Shown: positions 46,942 to 58,979 of the stretch, piece after piece
How the letters are laid out: each line of letters begins with the position of its first letter
Numbering within the stretch: position 1 is the first letter of the stretch
From: Escallonia rubra
Taxonomy: Eukaryota > Streptophyta > Magnoliopsida > Escalloniales > Escalloniaceae
Length of the DNA stretch: 64,000 nucleotides
Direction of reading: 5' to 3'
Assembly: GCA_033065855.1 (NCBI GenBank)
Contig: JAVXUO010002367.1
Span: forward strand, 1-64,000
Program-made: the position numbers and the translations under genes
The notes under the pieces: model-generated
Database searches by the model: none
What the model was told of the DNA's origin: nothing
Seen by the model: only the letters and a program-made list of their open reading frames with translations

Positions 46942-47395
46942 CTTGTATACATGCAAGACTTGGAAACAAATATATATATATCTCGACAACTGTTTGCATA
47001 TATAATTAGAGAAACAAAGGGAGGCCATTGAAAGTTTTTGGAGCTTAGCTAAGCTAATATTGACCAATGATCAAGGGGCTTATCGGACAAAACCACGTGC
47101 GTAGGTCCTCCATGGATGGACAGTTTCTTCTACTTCCCTAACATATTTTTTCCTTCACATCAATACCCAAAATCCCCCTCTCCAAAAACCGTTAATTAAT
47201 TATCTCCCTTCCATCCCCACCCTAATTATGATCAGCAGCTGTCAGGAAATACATCAGTCCTATTGAGCCTTTTAAATATCAGAGGCTGTCTAATAAGTTG
47301 CACTGGCTAGCCCTGACAACAGTAGCTTCTTTCTCTTCCACTTTTCTCTGAGCATTCTTTCTTCTATTTCGACCTTTGGCTGAAATTCAGTCACC

Positions 47396-47403
47396 TTTAT
47401 ATA
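47396..47403 (+). promoter_or_regulatory. Possible TATA box of the GH3.17-like gene
   Basis: TTTATATA about 190 bp upstream of the ATG at 47593. Transcription start would then be near 47430 with a ~160-bp leader. Confidence 0.4.
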
Positions 47404-47592
47404 CAGTTTCTTAATGGATCATGGAATCGCAAGCTTCTTTCTGTTGTTCCCAACTTTACAGTTTAGAAGCAGATGAGATATATGTTTTCGTGCTACGTAC
47501 CAAAAGCATGCCTTTTAATTAGAAAGCTTCTAATTAATAGCTTAAATTTGCCTTCTTTAGTAGAATAGTGCCACTAATTAGATACAGTTAGC

Positions 47593-50500
47593 ATGTTGCT
47601 AACTTGTGATCCAACAGACACTGAAGGTGGTCTGAAGCTTTTGGAGGACCTGACCATAAATGCCAATCTTGTACAGCAACAGGTACTAGAGAAGATATTA
47701 ACACAAAATGCCACTACCCATTACCTGAGGGGCTTCCTAAATGGCCAGTCTCCTCCTGATAAGACACAATTTAAGAAGAAAGTACCCATTGTGGATTACG
47801 AAGAAGTCAAGCCTTACATCGAACGAATTGCCAATGGCGAGCCTTCAGATATCATATCCGCGCAAACCATCACAGAACTCCTCACGAGGTAAGCCAGATA
47901 AAAGTATCACCGTACTGTGGTCCATTGATTCAATCTTCATTTTTTTGGCGTTGTGAGTCCTCAATGACATTGTTCTTATCTTCATGCAGCTCGGGAACTT
48001 CAGCAGGGCGGCCAAAGATGATGCCTTCAACTGCTGAAGACTTGGATAGAAAGACATTCTTCTACAACATCCTTGTGCCCGTGATGAACAAGTAACTCTT
48101 GATTAGTACATTAATCAGTTCTCTCCCTTCTTTCTTGCTATCTGATAATCAAGCATGACGATGCATATGTTGTTTGACTAATATACTGCTAGCTTAAGCT
48201 GTTAGACCAGACATTAACTTAATACTCAAAGGAAGTTGCAACTAGGAGCCAATTAAAACTGTGAAAAGAAAACTGAAGGAACGATACCATTCGCAGTTAT
48301 TCTTTCTAACTAATGGTGATCAGGTATGTCGATGGCTTGGACCAAGGAAAAGGGATGTACCTTTTGTTCATCAAACCAGAAATAGCCACTCCTGCTGGTT
48401 TGGTGGCAAGGCCTGTCTTAACCAGCTACTACAAGAGCAGAAACTTCAGAAACCGGCCTTTTAACAGGTACAACGTCTACACGAGCCCCGACGAGGCAAT
48501 ACTGTGTGCGGACAGCAAGCAAAGCATGTATTGCCAGGTACTCTGTGGACTAGTCCAGCGCCACGAGGTTTTGAGAGTCGGTGCAGTTTTTGCATCGGCT
48601 TTTCTTCGTGCAATAAAGTTCTTGGAGGATTACTGGAAAGAATTATGTTCCGACATCAGAACAGGACAGGTTAGTGATTGGATCACTGACCTTAGTTGCA
48701 GAAGTGCTGTCTCTTTAATCCTCGGGAAACCTCGTCCAGACATGGCTGATTTGATTGAAGAGGAATGTAGTAGGGAATCATGGGAAGGGATAATTAAGAA
48801 GCTTTGGCCTAGAACCAAGTATATTGAGGTCATTGTAACAGGCTCCATGGCTCAATATATCCCAACCTTGGAGTTCTACAGCGGTGGCCTCCCACTAATT
48901 TCAACAATGTATGCTTCTTCGGAATGCTACTTTGGGATCAATCTCAATCCGTTGAGCAAGCCTCCTGATGTGTCGTACACTCTCCTCCCTAATATGGCTT
49001 ACTTCGAGTTCCTCCCTGTCGACAAAAACCATGATGAGATGGTCAAAAATTGCAATGGTGCTCTCGGTCCCAGTTGCAAGAAGGTGGAGGATGATGAAAA
49101 GGTAGAAATTTGTGATGTCGTCGATCTTGTGGACGTGAAAGTTGGCAGCTACTATGAACTCGTGGTTACAACATTTACAGGTGAGTACGCTTCCACTTTC
49201 ACTAACTAGTGGTATACAACTTAAATTTTTACTCATCAACGACTTAGACTCTCTAATTACGTACGCAAGCTCCAGGTAGCCAAACATATTACCACGCTGG
49301 GACGAAACATTTGGATGGAGCATTGATACCCTGAACCACATAAGGAAAAAATTTGGTTGCTACCCCGGTTGGAGGAATCTTCCTCCTATCCCGTATATAG
49401 CGACAATCAATCGTCTCTAAATGTTTCTAGTGACTTTTATTTAGTGACGCTAAAAAAGTGCTGCTAATAATTATCGCTTAAAGTGTTAGAAGAAAAGTTA
49501 CTAGAAACATTTAGCGACTATTAATTGTCACTATACATGGGGTTGAAGGAAGATTCATACGATCCAGATATGAGCCAAAGTTTGTTCAATATTTAAGATG
49601 GACTTCGGGCTTGCGTTAATGTATAAACATTTTACTCTTCCAAGAATTTCCAGGCTTCCAAATGAGTAACGTGGTGCCTCCTAAATCAACGTTACAAAAA
49701 GGTTGTTTTCCAAATTAATACGTATGAACAAACTAAGTCATGCCTTTTATGCCGATGGAAAGTAGCTACGCTACTCCTGTATCCATGGTCTGTTCACCCC
49801 CTCCCCTATATATATCAGCATTCTCATGTTTAACTTAAAAAAATAATAATAATAAACTAAGTCATGCCTTTTGAATAATATTTTTTAGTGTAACAAGCTG
49901 CAAAGTGGGATGTCCATGGCTCTCTGCTCCTCTTAAGTTGGAATTCCAGATCCCAAATGATCCAAACTGTTTGAGCTATATCATGTGGAGTCAAACTTGT
50001 GAAAACAAAAGCTGAGAAGACAAAATCTTGGCCCCTTCATGTCTGGACTTTGGCTACGTGCCACATTTAATTTGTTGATCTACAACACAAATAATTAAGA
50101 ACGTACTATGCGCTTATGGTCGAACAGAATCATTAACTAGGTACTGGAATCTCGTATTAAAATTTTGTTAGTCAGACTTCATTCATGGTAGCGTGATAAT
50201 TATTAATATCATCAACCTATGAACATAATCCCATTTAGCTCTAACACTGTTTATGGTCCATTATAACTAGGTTTATATAGATATAAAGTCGGAGACATCC
50301 TCAGGGTAAGCGGTTTCCACAATAACGCACCGCAATTCCGATTTGTGCAACGCAGAAACGTTGTATTAAGCATCGACACCGACAAGACCAACGAAGATGA
50401 TCTCTTAAAGGCAATCACACAAGCAAAGCTCCTTATCGAGCAGCTCGGCCTCCTTCTCACAGAGTACACTAGCTATGCAGACACCTCCTCCATCCCTGGC

Positions 50501-50860
50501 CATTACGTACTATTCTGGGAAGTCAAAATGAGAGGAAATCACGGCGGCGACCTGCCAGAACTCGACCCTGCCATAATGGAACAATGCTGCTCCACAGTGG
50601 AAGGACTACTAGATTTTGTGTACAGGAGGTGCAGGACAAGGGACAAATCTGTCGGTCCGTTGGAGATTAGGGTTGTCAAGTACGGGGCATTTGACGCGCT
50701 CATGGACTTGTGTGTTTCGCAGGGGTCTTCAGTAAATCAATACAAGACACCCAGGTGCGTCACATCTGAGGAAGCCATTAGAATATTAGATTCCAGGTTG
50801 GTGGGAAGGTTTTTCAGCAAAACAGTTCCTTTCTGGGAGCCATTTAGAATGGAAAGCTAA
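47593..50860 (+). CDS. GH3.17: GH3.17-like indole-3-acetic acid-amido synthetase (GH3 group II)
   Basis: Cytosolic acyl-adenylate enzyme joining auxin to amino acids (Glu for Arabidopsis GH3.17), which lowers free auxin. Four exons: 47593-47888, 47990-48091, 48324-49180, 50271-50860, phase-consistent, 614 residues (family about 600). The start aligns with the family N-terminus ([16 protein letters not shown]). The three nucleotide-binding motifs are intact: [13 protein letters not shown] from 99, YASSE 329-333, and YRYKVGD 421-427. Other marks are [80 protein letters not shown] and the end VGRFFSK..PFWEPF. The pattern fits the GH3.17 branch more than the GH3.1-GH3.6 branch. Intron 3 (1.09 kb) carries a MITE. 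Confidence 0.95.
49350..49580. mobile_element. MITE in intron 3 of the GH3.17-like gene
   Basis: Core inverted repeat 49396-49535: left TATAGCGACAATCAATCGTC, right (reversed) TATAGTGACAATTAATAGTC, both continuing into TAAATGTTTCTAGT. Weaker complementarity extends outward on both sides (GAATCTTCCT near 49374 and its complement near 49555). Same family as the element at 5638-5885. It does not touch the splice sites. Confidence 0.65.
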
Positions 50861-51164
50861 ATGAATGAGTGGCTCGCACTGACATGCAAACTGATGAGCT
50901 CGATATGATCGATCATTATGGCTTCTTGATGGAGCATGTGGATTTATTTTCCTGCATATATGCATGTGTTCACGTACTCGTGGTTTGCTGCATGGCAAAA
51001 GTTCTTGTCAATTTCTATTAATCTGTCTTCTGCCCACTAAAACACTATATATCGTGTATGACATATTTTAGACGTTTCTCACCACTGCATAAATATTCGG
51101 CATAGAACCTAATTCAATTCGTTTGAAAAGAGTACAAAAATTAATACAATCACAATGCTTTGTT
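50861..51164. other. 3' flank of the GH3.17-like gene
   Basis: Probable 3' UTR, about 300 bp before the tandem array; no other feature. Confidence 0.4.
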
Positions 51165-51337
51165 CTAATGAAACAGTAGTCGGATTCTCCTTATCCATAT
51201 GTATCAATTCTGAGTTAGCTGTTCGACGTTCGAGGAAAGCCCCCTAGAGGGCCGTTCCTAGTCCGTCTCTCGGCCGGCACGCAGCGATCCACTCTCGCCA
51301 CCTTAATTAGTAGTCAAAGACTCGATTGATAGCTAAA

Positions 51338-51401
<64 letters not shown>

Positions 51402-51886
51402 TGAGAGAGAGAGAGAGTGAGAGAGAGAGAGAGAGAGAGACGATGTAATTAGCTAGATCAGAAGTTCGATTTGTGTGGCCGAAAGCTACCACTGACTAGT
51501 CAACTTAAGCACGTTGCATGGTGATGTTGAACTTCATCATATGTGAATTGTGGTGCTTAAGTGGAGGCCAGGTACTCTTTTGAGTGCCAATTCACTGTTT
51601 ATCTCACCGCAGATAAATTTGTCATGTATATATATGATTCTATAAGTGGAGGTATCATCTCCAATCCTTTTGGACGTGCAACCAATTAATGTGATATTTA
51701 GCCTAAGTTGACTAATGAAACGGTAGTATCGGATTTCCCTTATCCATACGTATTAGTTCTGAGTTGGTTGTTCGACGTTCGAGAAAAGCCCCCGAGAGGG
51801 CCGTTCCCAGTCCGTCTATGCCTGCACGCAGCGATCCACTCTCGCCACCTCAATTAGTAGTCAAAGACTAGATTGATAGCTAAAAT

Positions 51887-51925
<39 letters not shown>

Positions 51926-52373
51926 CGATGTAATTAGCTAGATCAGAAGTTCAATCTGTGTGGCCGAAAGCTACCACTGACTAGTCAACTTAAGCACGTT
52001 GCATGGTGATGTTGAACTTCATCATATGTGAATTATGGTGCTTAAGTGGAGGCCATGTACTCTTTTGAGTGCCAATTCACTGTTTATCTCACCGCAGATA
52101 AATTTGTCGTGTATATATATGATTCTATAAGTGGAGGTATCATCTCCAATCCTTTTGGACGTGCAACCAATTAATGTGATATTTAGCCTAAGTTGACTAA
52201 TGAAACGGTAGTATCGGATTTCCCTTATCCATTCGTATCAGTTCTGAGTGTTGGTTGTTCGACGTTCGAGAAAAGCCCCCGAGAGGGCCGTTCCCAGTCC
52301 GTCTATGCCGGCACGCAGCGATCCACTCTCGCCACCTCAATTAGTAGTCAAAGACTAGATTGATAGCTAAAAT

Positions 52374-52408
<35 letters not shown>

Positions 52409-52680
52409 CGATGTAATTAGCTAGATCAGAAGTTCGATCTGTGTGGCCGAAAGCTACCACTGACTCGTCAACTTAAGCACGTTGCATGGTGATGTTGAAC
52501 TTCATCATATGTGAACTGTGGTGCTTAAGTGGAGGCCAGGTACTCTTTTGAGTGTCAATTCACTGTTTATCACACCCCAGCTAAATTTGTCATGTATATA
52601 TATGATTCTATAAGTGGAGGTATCATCTCCGATCCTTTTGGACGTGCAACCAATTAATGTGATATTTAGCCTAACTTTAG
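51165..52680 (+). repeat. Three-copy tandem array, ~485-550 bp unit
   Basis: Direct copies start at CTAATGAAACNGTAGT: 51165, 51712 and 52197, the last ending about 52680. Each holds the same GC-rich stretch (GAGAGGGCCGTTCCCAGTCC), a (GT)n(GA)n microsatellite of different length (longest in copy 1, 51342-51440), and TGGTGATGTTGAACTTCATC. Copies 2 and 3 are nearly identical; copy 1 is more diverged at its start. No coding potential. Confidence 0.9.
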
Positions 52681-53276
52681 TCGACAATGTTCATCATTGA
52701 AACAAGACCGAATGTATATGTAAGATAAAAAGACTAGCTAGCTACTGAGTAGATGAGACCATCAATTTAATTGAAACCACTAGATTAGCTGTCAAAACTC
52801 ACGTCAGTTTTATTTTTATTTTTTATATATATATATATACACAATAATATTCTGTACTTTGATAATGAAGTTACTTATTTGATCAGAACACATGCATCTG
52901 TCTAACTGCTGATGGAGAATATAAGGTGGAATTAAGTGGAGAGCCTGGCATTGCATTATAGTAGCTATAGAGGTAAAAGGCTAAAATGCAGCCACGACCC
53001 TAGAAGTTATCCACCATTGGGCGATAAACATGCACGAGCAGCTAGGGAGACAGTGAGAGCAACCCAAGGAGACAATAGGAACTGTTTACACAGGCTTTGG
53101 GGAAGAAACTAAAGTAAGCAGAACACAGGGCCCTTCTGGCTTTGTCTCCAGCATTTATGTGAAACATGTGGCCTTAACCACCCCATTTCCACTCCCCCAG
53201 CAGGTCGGTTCGACCAATTGGACCCTCCCTCCATCTCTCATCATGGCCTGACATCCATCCACACACACACACACAC
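52681..53276. other. Intergenic, nothing recognised
   Basis: AT-rich DNA without supported features. Confidence 0.35.
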
Positions 53277-53280
53277 ATAG

Positions 53281-53316
<36 letters not shown>

Positions 53317-53320
53317 CTAT
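53277..53320. repeat. Perfect 44-bp AT palindrome
   Basis: ATAGATTAAT, an (AT)n middle, then ATTAATCTAT: a perfect self-complementary sequence able to form a cruciform. Confidence 0.8.
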
Positions 53321-55319
53321 ACGTAGTGCCTACTCATGGCCAGTAATTTGTAGTTACTATATCTGCTGTGCAACTATAACACCTTAATCATCGTGTATAT
53401 ATCCAACCAAAAGTTTGAATGATGAATCATATTGGACTCCACAAGCTAGCAAATTCACCGTGGGATTTGTGTCCTTTGTCTCCTATGGCGGGCGTGCGTG
53501 CGTGTATGCATGTTTCATGTTTGTGATTGGACTTGTCACCTTTTTGAGTTTGTTGGTTTTCATACTGTACATATATGGAGCTCGTTATATGAAGTATATA
53601 TGGAGCTCATTATATGAAGTAGCGAGTGAGAAGTGGATGGCTCGTGTAGTCATGAATCAATGTGTCCAAAAGCTGGGGAGGTGTGTGGGGGGGAGAAATT
53701 CAGTAGGGCAGTAGTGTACGCAAATCTCCCCAAGTGTATATATAAGACCGGCTGGCATTTTGGCAGCCACACACGCACACACACACACAGATGTGTGTGT
53801 ACATATATATGTGTATATGTGTGTGTGTGTGTGTGTTGTGTAGGCTGTGTAGCTACTATAATGTTGGGGCTAAAAAGACCGAGCGCAAGCACGTGTTATG
53901 AGGGGTTATATGTAATGTTGGGGACGTTTGAAGGAAAAAGACGAGCTTTCTGTAGCTGTCTTAATTCCAGGTTGCGCGTCCCTTTGAAAACACCAGAAAC
54001 GGCCAACCTTTGCCTTCTGCTGCCTCTGTGCATGGTGGACGTGAAGATTGAGACACTTCTCCCCATCTGTGTGTTCAGGATAAGGTCATGTCCCTGTTGG
54101 GAGTCGCGAGAGTGACGGGACTACGCTCGTGGGTCCTTCATGCCATATATATATGGTTCCATCTCTTTGACCCCATGTTTTGCAGGTTAACTCTTTGACA
54201 TAGCAATTTTTCTTTTTGTTCAACTAAAATTTGTCAAGTTTGTGCGTTCCTTTGATAAAAGACATTTATACTAGTACAACTAAAATTTGTAAAATTTACG
54301 TTCTTCAATTTTTTTCTTCCAAAAAGTTTGTATGCTTTAAGTTGTACAAACATTGTTGTGCATATATACACACTCGCTTTTTGCCATTAAGGCTAATATA
54401 TCTAAACTAGCATCGCTTTTAAAAATTTGCCATTAAGAACACCGCGCGAAGACTCGGGGTAATGTGACAAGGGAGCACGTAGGGGGTGATTATATCTCAT
54501 TCTCCACTTTCAAGTCAGATTGAATATGATAGGGCCAAAAAGCGTGATTAATACACTACGGAGTATTTCTTATGCAAGTGAGATTGGACATAATAGGGCC
54601 AAAAAGCGGGTAATCACTTGTATCTCCATATTGGATGATCTACGACACAATATTGGATGGTCTGCGACCAATTGTCCTAACCATATAGGATCGTTAGATA
54701 TACTGTAAAATACATCTTAGTCTCTCCTCCTATCACATCAGTCTCTCGTCATCTAGCAGTTTTAATTGTTCTGAACGACTATGCGATGTCCTATTGGTTA
54801 GACCTTACATTTTGACCATGCTCCCACATATATCTACAAAAGTGTTATTAAGTTGGTAGTTTGCCAACAACGGCTTGTTAAAGCGCATTGATTGCATGAT
54901 GATAACATATATATAATTATGTTTTTGACCATGCTGGTACTTACCAATTGTATCCTGAACCTAATCAAATAATGGCGCATCTAAATATCCGAGGTATGTG
55001 GAAATTGAGGGATCAGATGCAATAACCCTTAGTAAAAGGTGATGAAGAAAAATGAGATGAGAAGATTGTGTGGATATCAGTCATCAAGTGTAGTGTTAAC
55101 CCTTGTAACAACTAATATTCTTGCGAGAACAGAGCCATGAGTTAGGTTCATAAGCAGCTAAAGCCCATATACACTCGTCCCAAAAACATAATGGGCCTTG
55201 GATTAGGAGAAGCTCTTCGACCATTTCCCAAACTCTTGGGCTGATTCTTACATTTCTTACGTCCCTCCTTGAAATCCATTTCTAATACCATGGCCCATTC
55301 CGCACCATAATAATTCAAT
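53321..55319. other. Intergenic DNA with diverged transposon-flank relative
   Basis: No supported gene; long frames at 53415-53714 and 53633-54115 run through GT microsatellites and lack domains. A ~70-bp partial direct repeat lies at 54516-54615 (ATAGGGCCAAAAAGCG twice). The stretch 54645-54775 resembles the DNA around the MULE insertion at 13625 but without the element. Confidence 0.4.
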
Positions 55320-55460
55320 GCATTAACATGTTTTTGTTGTGTATTTGTTTTTTTTTGGTGCAAAAAGAATAAAGCCTGATGGACCCAAGCCCAAGCCACG
55401 GACCGGATGCGTGGTGGACCTTGGGTCAATAGCATTAACATGTTTTTGTTGTGTATTTGT
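55320..55460 (-). mobile_element. 83-bp retroposon with 29-bp flanking direct repeats
   Basis: A 29-bp sequence beginning GCATTAACATGTTTTTGTTG occurs at 55320-55348 and 55432-55460. Between them lie 83 bp which, read on the minus strand, end in a run of A, as in a poly(A)-tailed reverse-transcribed insertion. The insert can fold: GACCCAAG pairs with CTTGGGTC, and CCACG with CGTGG. Confidence 0.6.
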
Positions 55461-55635
55461 GCGTGCTTTATATACAGCTTGAACTAATTCGAGACATAAT
55501 CCAATGCATTAACATGATGATTTTACTTTGACTGGTGTTGATCTCCTTTCTAATACATCTGGATTCTTAAAAAGAACTCAAACCTAATGTTTATTTTCAT
55601 TCGAGTTATGTTTGCTATAGCCTCAATATATAAAC

Positions 55636-55800
55636 TTTAGGTACACCAAATGGATGTTAACATGGCGTTCCTTAATGGAGATCTTGAAGAAGAGATTTAT
55701 ATTTAACAACCAGAAGGGTGTATTCTTCCAGGTCAAGAAAATAAGGTATACAGACGAAACAAATCTATTATGGTCTTAAACAGGCACCTTGATAATGGTA
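55636..55800 (+). pseudogene. Decayed Copia (Ty1) reverse-transcriptase fragment
   Basis: The frame reads VHQMDVNMAFLNGDLEEEIY, then a stop, then QPEGCILPGQENKVY and a diverged KSIMVLNRHLDNG. This matches the Copia RT block around QMDVKTAFLNGDL, QPEGF and KSLYGLKQAP. At least one stop and missense decay show it is dead. No flanking integrase or RNase H was seen. Confidence 0.8.
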
Positions 55801-55904
55801 AAGACTATAATATCTTGCGTACTCTATATGTTTATTGACCCTCGGTTCTAATTTAGATTGCACTAATAAGACAAATAATTAGTTTACCCAAACTTTTCCT
55901 TAAT

Positions 55905-57230
55905 GGACTGTCGGTTCCTAAATTCGCGTTGTCTGCCCCACATAGCGTTGCTTTACTTGTTTGAGAAGACTGACCACAGAGCGTCGACATGATCAGAGTA
56001 AGCTCGTTGCCCCAGCAACCACTCCAAGCCCTTACTGAATCCCACAAGGGTGCTTCAAGAGATGCGGGGAGAACTTGACAGCGGTGAGGGAAGGTCCATG
56101 TGCCCAACTGTCAGGCAGACTAGGAGCGATCCCTTCCAAAGACCTGCTCCCGTCTTGGAGTGACCCCGGTTCATTATCCTGGGGGCGCTGATGATCACCA
56201 GTAATGTCAGTGGACATGGTTACAGCTCAGATGTGCCTAGTATCATGCAAGTCACCCTAGGCGGCAATAGCTTTTGTGGTAACGAGCCTATCCCGCTGCG
56301 AAGGGTCCTCATGCTGGAGCACTACAAGCGTAGCCCCTAGAATGGAGGTGGCAATAGCTTTTGTGGTAGCGAGCCCATCCCATTGCGAAGGGTCCTCATG
56401 CCGGAGCACTACGAGCAGAGCCCCTCGAAAATGCTGCACACTCCGGAGAGTGGGTAAAAACATGTTCCACGTCCATGGCGGGGGCACATGGTGTGTTGAA
56501 TGAGTGTGATACCCGAGGATATGTAACATGATTATAGCGCACGGGCGTGATGCCAATGGCAAGAGGCATGATTGTGGCGCATGGGAGTGGTGCCAAAGGC
56601 ATGAGACATGATTGTGGCGCATGGGCGCAGCGACCCTTGTCGTGACATAATACATGGTGTTGTGGCGTATGGGCGCGGCGACCCCTATCGCGAGATAATA
56701 CCTGGTGCGGGGGGCACATGTCATGGAAGTGGCGCATAGGCACGATGACATCGTCGCGATACAATACCTGGTGCTGGGGGAACATGTCATTGAAGTGGCG
56801 CATGGGGCCCGGGTGACAGCAGTCGCGGATACGACGTGCGGGCTTGTGTTGGGTGTCTCGAAGGCGGGTACGAGCCAAGTGTGCATGTTGTATGAGAATG
56901 GCGAATGCAATCTTTAGTGATGATGAAGTTAAAAGTGGTAGTACACGGCCGCCGATGAAGGGTCCCTCAGAGATGGCGCGTGACCGTGGGCGACAGGCAT
57001 CACAGAGGCGGCGAGCGGCATTGAGTGACGGTCGTCGTGGAGACGGCGCGCGGGTGAGAATAGGCGTCGTGCAGTCTCGGGCAATGGGTGAGCAAAGACG
57101 ACGTATGGTCACAGGCGACAAGAAGTTGGCGCGCGGCTTTGAGCGACGGCCGTCGTGAAGCCGTCATGAAGATGATGGTGGGCGTTGCGGGGACATTCGG
57201 CTCCTTGAAAATGAGCAAAGACAACCTAGG
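55905..57230 (+). mobile_element. Second copy of the GC-rich retroelement-like repeat
   Basis: Shares with 19432-20450 the GGACTGTCGG start, CCAAGCCCTTAC(G/T)GA, the TGCACACTCCGG.GAGTGGGT stretch, and arrays of TGTGGCGCATGGGCGCG. A direct repeat of ~79 bp lies at 56266-56424 (CAATAGCTTTTGTGGTA twice). Large frames on the minus strand (217 and 241 codons) arise from these arrays and have no domain. Confidence 0.55.
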
Positions 57231-57753
57231 GAAGGCCCAAGGCTAACCCTTCGGGGGAAGGCCAAGGCGGCCGACCCCATAGGAGAGGCTAAGGCCAAAC
57301 CCCTTGCCCCAAGGCACGCCATCATTCAAAGTTTTTTAAGAAAAAAGAATTGGGCGGCCGAGGCGCGACGAGCACGTTTCCGTGAGTTTCGCAGAAGTAA
57401 AAAATTTGGCGACAAAGTTGCGCGCGAAGCGAAAAAATGCGTGTGATTCGGGCGTGTGTATTTTGACCGGTTCAATGCGTTGAAAATTGACCGTTGACAG
57501 TGTCAACGTGTCGCACAAAATGGGATCCTCAGTGGGCCCTTCGGTGCAACCAAGATGGGTTGGGAACAATGGGTAATTTGAAAATTTTATGTAATGTGCA
57601 AGGATATCTGGCACACTGCTTTTTAGCTTTTTTAGAGAGGCATATGTTGCATTCAAAGTGACAGTAGTAGATGATTACATATACGTTATACGTTAGAAAG
57701 TAAGAGCCCAACCAAGCGTTGGGTAGGGATACGTTCTTATATGTATGTACATA

Positions 57754-57808
<55 letters not shown>

Positions 57809-58971
57809 CGTGCGCTTGTGTGTATATATGTATATATATCTATATATATCTATCTATGTATGTCTACGTGTACACACGCTATTAATAAAAGAATGAAAGA
57901 AGAAGAGGAAGAAAGGAAACATAAATAATTCAAAATTTGAAGACATGTAATTTTGGGATCGGCACCAGTTCGATAAACCGATGGAACTTATTCTATGTAA
58001 AGGGTGCCTTTACTGAACTGTAACATTCGGATTAGCAACATTTATAGGAGATTGGTGGCACCTATCAGTATAGTTCTTTGGCCTGTAACCATATGATCTG
58101 CGTGACTTCCTTGGACCGTGGCATCTATATGATGGCTTATAGGCCCTATTACTTCGGAATTTTGAATTTTTCCTGGTTTTGTTCATGGTTCCAATAGACC
58201 TATTTATGATGAGTTGCGACTCTTCATTAGGGGTGCTTATGCACTAACTCATTGCTCTATATTCATTTGTAGCTAATTGCAATATGAGTATCATTCTTTT
58301 TCTCTCTAAAATCTTTTGAATTTCTCTCTTACTATCATTTGAGTTTATCTTAAGTGAGTTCTTGGTAGTACGTGAAATTGTGGAAGTTCAAGTGATTGTA
58401 CATTATGTCCTAAGACTAGATTTTCCTCGAGTCTTTTTACACCACAGTGGAAAAATAATATCTTTAAGATAACTTTTTAAAAATGTTATGCCCAACAAAA
58501 ATCTCATTTTATTCCTTTTTCTTTTGGGTGTTATATATCCGCACACACCATCATAAATGCAGCATACAACAGTTGTAGTAGTGTTTTAGTTCACCATGCC
58601 GCTGAGGACAGTGGGCAGGTGTCGGTTAGGAGTTGCTTCTGTTGCTTTACGTGGTAGGTGACAAATATTTTAGTTGATTTATTTATGCTCATCCAATCCT
58701 TAAAAAAAAAATGAAGTTGTACTTGTTTTTTTTTCTTAGTGTTTGTTTATAACTTTAGTGCTTGTTTAGTTATCCGCTACTTTTTAAATTTTTGTTATTT
58801 AATTTGTAACTTTTATTTGTATGCTAGTATTTTTATTGTGATTCTTATCAGATGAGAATGTCATCCGCGTGCTTATTTACTTGCGTTATATGGATATGAT
58901 GTAACTTGATTTCTTTATTCTACTTCTATTCTTAATAAATAAAAAAAGGGCTCATCGTGCCGCTTTTTCTA
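57231..58971. other. Intergenic DNA with (TG)n microsatellite
   Basis: GC-richer to about 57560, then AT-rich; a (TG)n run at 57765-57800 is followed by CGCGCG and TATATATC repeats. No supported gene. Confidence 0.4.
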
Positions 58972-58979
58972 TGTCAACG

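Noticed and set aside
53633-54115. 160-codon frame
   Set aside because: It crosses a (GT)n microsatellite, has no domain and no splice or promoter support.
56257-57121. Two minus-strand frames of over 200 codons
   Set aside because: They translate GC-rich tandem repeats (GGCGCATGGGCGCG units), have no start context or domain, and lie in a repetitive element.
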